64,000 bases of DNA from Rosa chinensis. Taxonomy: Eukaryota; Streptophyta; Magnoliopsida; Rosales; Rosaceae. The position numbers and the translations under genes were made by a program. Each line of letters begins with the position of its first letter. Within the stretch, counting starts at the first letter, position 1. This document shows positions 57,719 to 64,000 of the stretch, one piece after another. Under the pieces are notes generated by a model. That model was not told where the DNA came from. It ran no database searches and saw nothing but the letters and a program-made list of their open reading frames with translations. The DNA lies in the NCBI RefSeq assembly GCF_002994745.2, contig NC_037089.1, positions 84,282,347-84,346,346 on the forward strand, in the 5' to 3' direction.

Positions 57719-58770
57719 GGACTCAAAATGAAAGACAAAAATATAAATCCCTTCCCCCACACTTAAATATTGCATTATCCTCAATGTAATTAATTAAAAG
57801 CATGCAATGAAATAAGTAAGCATAGATAGAAGACATTTACGAAAACAAATCCTAAAATAAAAACTATAGAGAAAAAATGAAAAATAAAAAGAAATAGGGA
57901 AAGAGAAAGCAAATCTGATTATATTCTGAATTGGGTTGCCTAGTAGCGCTTGTATTTTACGTCTTGCAGCCAGACGGTACCTACATTAAATAAAGTTAGT
58001 AACTATAATTAACAAAGAAATGCAAAATAAAAACAAGTATAACTATTAATTACAAACTACAAGTATAAACAAGTATATTGTACACAAGACACAAGTTAAG
58101 TACTCAAGTGAGTCTAAAACGTGAAGAGTATTTTTACAAGTTTAAAGTGTGAAACAACAAAATAATTTACACCTATAGAGTATTCACAAGTATTTCTTTT
58201 ATTATAAACATTATTGATATCGAATCAAATTCCAAGCGGTAAATCAAGTGGACGTGCGGCCCAAGTATAGTCGCCTAGACACAAACTCCCTTTCAAATCG
58301 TTTGGGCAACCTTACTGAAATGGCCAGGTAGGGGAGGACGAACACGAGAGGAATAATCCATTTTGGCATGAGCTACTCCCACATAGTGGTTTAGGCCCAT
58401 TTGCAAGCACTTCTGGATTCAAAAACCCGTCATGAACGTTGTCCCCTTCCTAGACACCATTTCACATAGGCTTTCTTACTAAGATGAAAAAGTTCATAAG
58501 TGTGAAGACAGTTCAACAAGTGTTAATAAAGGCCGCCCTCAACCTTAAGAGACCTGAGCTAGGTACCAATAAGGGGTTTAGGCCAATATTAACAAAAGAG
58601 ACTTCACCTATTCCTCTCAATTTACAACCTACAATTAAAATTCGTGTTCAATAATATAAATAACATCCTAGTTAATTTAAACTAAGTTTCAAACAATTTA
58701 TATACAACAAATATATAAATGATACAATTTAGCAAGTGATTTTTCAATCCCCGGCAACGGCGCCAAAAAT
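57545..58770. other. LARD interior after the WUS-like gene, with primer site
   Basis: It begins with T runs (57558-57580, 57617-57635) and a TA repeat near 57681-57710. 57730-57990 resembles 55500-55780. No ORF. The minus-strand primer-binding site GGCGCCGTTGCCGGGGATTG lies at 58744-58763, six bases from the LTR. Confidence 0.7.
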
Positions 58771-60614
58771 TGATGTCGCTTTTGGCAAGCTCACAATTTA
58801 ACCCTGAAAATATCGTTAGTAGTATAAGCAAATAGGGATCGTTCTATTCCGGGGATTGAGGGTACACTTGTAATTGTGAAACAAATAAAGAAAAGTATTA
58901 TTTACAAAAATAAAATAAAGAATATAAATATATACAATTGTATAAACAAATAAAGAATTAAAATAATAAAGTATTATTTACAAAAATAAAATAAAGAATA
59001 AAAATATATACAAGTAACAAAATAAAAGGGGGGGGGGTTTAAGAATTATAGAATTGAAAATTAAGATAAAGAAAATATAAAAACACATGTACAAGAATGA
59101 AACATAAGAAACAAAGATTAAACCCAAGTTTATCATTGAATTCGAATTAACCCTACATTGTTCTTCCAAGTCATGTGAAAGGAGTTGATCATGTGAAACA
59201 TTCGAAAGCAAACGATTTCCCATATTTTACTTTTCAATGCTAATTAATCTAAGCGAAAGCACCTAGATTAATCCTATTAAACATGCAATCAAACCCTAGA
59301 AAGCTAGTCAATCATGTCATGTTTAACGCATTACACATAGAGAAAGGCTATCAACTCAAGTGTACAACTTAGTATGAATAAGTTCACCTAATTGCAATCC
59401 TCTTCAATTGAATTCGATTTTTGTTCAAAACCTTTACTACTTTGATTCAAGTTTACACAAAACGAAAAGTCGATTTCATGTTCTTAAACCTAGCACCAAT
59501 TACATGCAAATCCTATAAGTGTCGACCCAAATAAGATAAACATATAAAAGTTTTCTATCAAGCAAATTCAATCGAACAATCACACATAAGCAACTTTGGA
59601 ATCACAACATAAGAATCGAAATTCTTTATTCAATCATAAAATTTCAGAATATAAACCTTGTTCAAACATAAATGTTAACTAAAAACAATTCTCACGAAAC
59701 TAAGCAAGATTACAAAGAAAGAGGTTGAATTACACCGTGAGATGGAGATGGGGATGAAGGATGAAACGTTATGGATTCTTGAATCTCGAAAGCAAGCTTC
59801 AAGGTGGAGGATGGATGATGATGCTCACGGCTCCTTCTTCTTCTTCTCCCTTGCTTGAAACGTTGAATGCACTAGAGGATGGAGAGAAAAATGGAAAGGA
59901 AATGGAGAGACAAAGAAGATGGAATGGATGAAAGAATTGGTGTAGGAAATGGTGACTAAGGAAAATGGAGAGGAAATGGTGAGACAAAGAGATGAAATGG
60001 ATGAAGGAATTGGTTTTGAGAGTGAGAGGAGAAGTGTATTTATAGCCCAAAAAATGATGAATGGAGGGTGGAGATGAACATAAATGAAGGGCTAGATATG
60101 TTAGACAAATTTGTAAAAAATATCTTCCCACATGTTTATCACTTGTTCAACTTGAATTGATTTTCCTCCTCAAGTTTTTCCACTTGGTTGCAACTTTGAT
60201 TTTCCTCCTCAAGATTTTCCACTTGGTTGCAACTTTGATTTTCCTCCTCAAGATTTTCCACTTCCTTGCAACTTTGATTTTCCTCCTCAAGATTTTCCAC
60301 TTGGTTGCAACTTTGATTTTCCTCCTCAAGATTTTCCACTTGGTTGCAACTTTGATTTTCCTCCTCAAGATTTTCCACTTGCTTGGAGGTCCTAAAAAAA
60401 TAGAAACTAATAAGAAAAATAGAAACTTTCCTAAAATGAAAAATGGCAACTTACTAAAAATGATAAATAGAAACTACAAAAATATAAACTTTCTACAAAT
60501 AGGAACTTTCCCAATCAAAGAATGGAAACTTTCCTAAACAGGATTTTAATAAGGAAATAACGTAAGAAATGTAGGGAAATGCAGTTAAAACGTCGCATTA
60601 AAATGCTCCTATCA
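58771..60614 (-). repeat. LTR (5' in element orientation) of the LARD
   Basis: 1844 bp, the same as 51872-53598 except for one substitution and three additional copies of the 39 bp unit (six units, about 60157-60390). Confidence 0.95.
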
Positions 60615-61050
60615 GACATCAAACATGCACATGTGTGGGAGTTTAGATTGTCGGATAATGAGGGTATACATGACGGTATAATCCATCATAATGAAACCAC
60701 TCTAGCCAAATACCTCTACCAAAGATATTCTTACAAACTATACATATACATACTTTACTTATACACCGTTTTGAGTGCACGGGTGATAAAGGTTCAATGG
60801 GGCTTCTTAGCTGCACAACGGAGCTCGAAGAGTTGTTGTATCTTGGGGGAAGTTCGTCATTCAACCCTATGGAGTAAGGGACGAATCTTCTCTTAGGACA
60901 GTACGCTTGCACGCCTCTACTCGATAAGTTTTCCTATATAAAAATCTATATATTATATTATTTTCTTACTTTATTTTAGTTTCTCATCTATATCGTTATT
61001 CTTATTTCCCAATATATTATCATATTATTTTGTATTTTAATTTACAGAAA

Positions 61051-62029
61051 GGAAAATAATTTGTGGCCTCAATCTTAGTTGTCATGTCATGTCATCTACA
61101 CAAATCATCTATTTGTCAAATCATGTCATGTCATTATTGAGAAAAAGACCATCTTATCCTTCAAAAATCTAATGACTTTAAATTATTTTGGGTTTCTTCT
61201 AAAAAAAAAAAAAATTGGCTTTCTTTCATTTTTTTTTTCATTACATTCATGCTTAAATTTAAACTACAAAATTTTTTTCTTCAATCAAGAGTAGAAAAAA
61301 TTTCATGTAACTCAGTTAATAGATTTGCACGTACATTCGATTAATAGATTTGTATAACACATGTATATGAATTCAACCTTTGTTAGATTCCTGCAAATTT
61401 TGAAAATATAAGGTGAAAAATACATATTCATATGATTGTATTTATTGTTTTGTTCATTGTTTTCTCTTTATGTAGTTAGAGTTTAAACGTTAAATCTGAA
61501 TTTATTATTTTTTGTTTGTCTTTCCCTTATATTTAGATTGCAGATATTAATTAATGGCTGCTAACATGTAATTTTTTCGTACCTCTTAATTTAGACATAA
61601 GTATTTCTCAAATTCAATTAACTAATACTATATATTTGTGGATGAAATTAATCAATATTTGGAAAGAAAAGTTAACGTCTATTTCTTGACACATAATTCA
61701 ATATATTAATGCCATTTGGGAAGAAAAATTAAAGGAAATAATTTAATTAAATGAAGAAAAATATTGATAAAAGAATTTGTAGACATATCTCTTAAATTAA
61801 TAGCTGATATTTTTTTTGTCACCTAATTAAATTCATTAATGTAATTGATTCACCCCCTAATTAACATCTAAAATGAAATGTAAAAGGGTAAAGTTGGTGT
61901 TGAAATAGTATGATGTGGCAAGTTATATTATATGGAATTGAAAATAAATTTTTAGTTACTTATATGGCATGACACATAGGATTTGAGGCCACAAATCTTA
62001 GGCCTCACTGAGGCCCTATATCATTGCCC
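61051..62029. mobile_element. probable TIR element with 9-10 bp target duplication
   Basis: The direct repeat TTTACAGAAA occurs at 61041-61050 and 62030-62039. Just inside, the left end has ATTTGTGGCCTCAATC and the right end its imperfect complement (GATTTGAGGCCACAAAT), with TGTCATG paired further in. The outermost bases pair only partly. The duplication length suggests a Mutator-like element. It contains no coding sequence. Confidence 0.55.
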
Positions 62030-62301
62030 TTTACAGAAATTCCGTCCCATATTTTTTACAACAATCTAAGAGAAGATTCGAGAGGAATTTCTGACAAAGA
62101 CGGACAATATGAAGTTCGAGGAGTCATAATTAATATCGCACATTTGGCTTCTTCTTTATTTCTCAACTTATGAATACCTTAATATTTTTCTTTCAATTAT
62201 TAGTTTATATTCGCCTTGAATATGCTAATTGCATTTTGCTTTGCATGTATACTAATTAGTAGTTGAATATCAACTAATTCTTGATAGGAAAAATCTCTCA
62301 A

Positions 62302-62409
62302 ATGCCAAAGTTGATGGAGGAATTAGTGACGCAATATACATACACTAGCCTCTACCATGACGAAGGAATCCTAAACCACTTCTACAGCATAACTAATTTT
62401 TGTTCCGTA
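62302..62409 (+). other. possible exon resembling the start of a histidine phosphotransfer (AHP) protein
   Basis: An ATG-led open stretch of 36 codons ends at a good donor (TTCC|GTAAGA). The peptide includes YTSLYHDEGILNHFYSI, which resembles the first helices of plant AHP proteins (SLF-x-EGILD-x-QF). No convincing second exon with the conserved phospho-accepting HQLKGSS motif follows, although small open pieces with splice-like borders exist near 63110 and 63222. It may be a relic or chance. Confidence 0.25.
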
Positions 62410-64000
62410 AGAAATATATGTTTTTTGCATATTATCATTTTGTAGTTACAATTATATCATTCGGCATATAAATTCATATTTAATGCATATGAGTTCTTTC
62501 CCATATATAAGCAAATTAAAAGATTGTGATTAAAATACATATATGTTAGTAGCCAACAAGCAGGTACGTATATGTGCATGTTACAGTTAAGTTTATATAT
62601 ATAAGCTTATTTTCCATCAAGTCATATTTGCAAATTAAATTTACTTTCAATGACAATTAATCTGCCATGAGATCAGGTTGGCTATACTTATGATTTGTTG
62701 ACTGTTATATGAAATTGATATTGCCTATAATATATAAAACGTTGTTACTTGAGGTACGTACTTGATTACGGATTTTATGAGTACTTATTCCATTGTATTT
62801 ACATACATATTAATAATTATTTTGCGTACAACGTACTATTGAAAATATCAATTATATTAAGAATGCGATAAAGTCTATTGCAGCGCTTTATATGTTATCA
62901 GGTCAGTTACAAATGACCTTTGCCTTTTGTTTCGAGGAGAAGCATATATTTCATTCGAGTTGCATATCATAATTAATGATTACTTATCTTTCTTTCATAT
63001 CTAAGATAATGCTGCTTCAAATTGTGGTGATACTATTAATTTTGTCTAATTATTAAAATTTAGTTGAGTTTTAGCTGTAACATTGATTGAGCTTCTGACT
63101 GATTGCAGAGAAAGAAAATAGTGATGGTACGTTTTCTTCTACTCTAAAAATTAATTTATATATACATTATGAAATTACATATGCTACTCTATGTTAGCTT
63201 GTGTGTACAAAAATGCAACAGGTCATAAACGAAAATGCATGCTCAAAAAATACTTGTAAGTTCAATTATGATCGCGAAGGTTTTCATTTTACTTCAATAA
63301 ATCATTGAGGAGTTATTTTTTATTTCAATAATGGGGGTTACTATTTGAAATTTTAACTATTTCATTAGTATTCTTTAATGTTTATTATTATGGACTTTTA
63401 CATAACTGATTTTGTTATGACTTATGAGTATAATTCTCTCATAAAGAGCCTCTATCGTTGAGATGTGGGGGTAAGCTCTAGCTATAACTCCTATTAATAT
63501 TTATAAACATGTCTTTAAGAACATTTAATATCAGGAAATTTGGGGGTTATGGTTATATTTTTGTTCACTATTTAATATTTACTTCAATGATATTTTAAAT
63601 GCCCTATGGTAATGTGGGGGTAACACTTGTAGCAATTTATCTTACATGATCTTTAAATAAACAGTGCAGAGTTATAAATTTTCTTGTTCTCATATGGAGG
63701 AAAACACTCCTGTGAGAATTGTGGCTGATGGTTTATTTGAGACTTGCAGACAAATTAAAATACAGGGTTTTGCGAGCTAAAGGGACAAGCAAGATATGAC
63801 CTAGGAAAATTAAAATAAATAAAATATGACATAAGTCATATATATGCCTTGCTGATGAGGCTCCTATAGTTTCGAGGAGGAGACTATATATATAAAATTG
63901 CTGAAGGGGGATGTGCTTAAGCCCATAAGGGAGTCACCTAGGGAGGTAACCCAACTTCTGTGATTGGAGATCCCATGAAGGAAGTTCAATGTGGTAGAAA
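62410..64000. other. AT-rich region, no gene recognised
   Basis: No supported ORF. The last 350 bases (about 63650-64000) are less AT-rich, with GGAGGAGAC, GGGAGGTAACCC and GAAGTTCAATGTGG motifs that look like the beginning of a further retroelement, but I cannot find its borders. Confidence 0.35.

Larger units (their letters stand above)
51872..60614 (-). mobile_element. young 8.7 kb non-autonomous LTR element (LARD-like) with cargo genes
   Basis: Direct LTRs at 51872-53598 and 58771-60614 with a perfect 5 bp target duplication GACAT (51867-51871, 60615-60619). On the minus strand each LTR starts TGATAGGAGC and ends GCGACATCA. The primer site GGCGCCGTTGCCGGGGATTG lies next to the 58771 LTR, and a purine tract AGTGTGGGGGAATTT next to the other, so the element runs on the minus strand. 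The 5.2 kb interior has no gag, protease, RT or integrase. It holds an intronless WUS-like gene (+) and an unknown ORF (-). The LTRs appear identical apart from one substitution and 117 bp of tandem repeat: a very recent insertion. Confidence 0.95.

Noticed and set aside
60139..60378. 79-codon frame with a repeated 13-residue unit
   Set aside because: The 39 bp LTR repeat is a multiple of three, so several frames stay open; the peptide repeat is an artefact.

Overview
The window is nuclear DNA from a dicot plant. Genes have GT-AG introns, there are several plant transposon families, and the immune genes include an NRG1-type helper NLR and SAG101-like genes, which are known from dicots. The overall feel is of a woody rosid (Rosaceae is my guess), but the species cannot be fixed from the sequence alone.

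Layout. 1-6.6 kb: the 3' end of a SAM-domain gene (+), a two-AN1 zinc-finger stress protein (-), about 3 kb without genes, and an intronless U-box/ARM E3 ligase gene (+). 6.9-12.2 kb: a complete five-exon RPW8-NLR gene of the NRG1 class (-), with a terminal-inverted-repeat element touching its stop codon and a foldback element in intron 1. 13.1-23 kb: decayed pieces of a second copy of the U-box gene, riddled with DNA transposons: two sibling small MULE-type elements, a 1.1 kb MULE with about 250 bp inverted repeats, a Tourist-like MITE, a 4.4 kb hAT element with an apparently intact transposase, and a 1.5 kb MULE carrying four tandem tRNA-like units. Most have readable target-site duplications. 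24.1-25.1 kb: a class III peroxidase (-) with a one-base frameshift in a C run. 26.8-28.8 kb: an intact SAG101-like gene (-). 31.1-51.4 kb: a second SAG101-like gene, now a pseudogene hit by a 355 bp TRIM and split by an 18.5 kb Ty3/Gypsy (Tat-type) retroelement. That retroelement contains an internal tandem duplication of its pol-3' part and an antisense plant-mobile-domain (PMD) gene. 51.9-60.6 kb: a very young 8.7 kb non-autonomous LTR element (LARD-like, on the minus strand) with no gag-pol. It carries an intronless WUSCHEL-type homeobox gene (+) and a divergent unknown ORF (-). 61-64 kb: AT-rich DNA with one further TIR element and a possible small exon.

How the parts relate. The NRG1-like helper NLR and two SAG101-like loci lie within about 45 kb (15 kb between the intact ones), on the same strand. 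Their families act together with EDS1 in TIR-NLR cell-death signalling, so this looks like a physical cluster of one immune module, one member of which has been destroyed by retroelements. The most unusual item is the WUS-like gene, with its own TATA promoter, WUS box and EAR-like tail, sitting inside a nearly unmutated retroelement; it could be a mobile copy of a stem-cell regulator.
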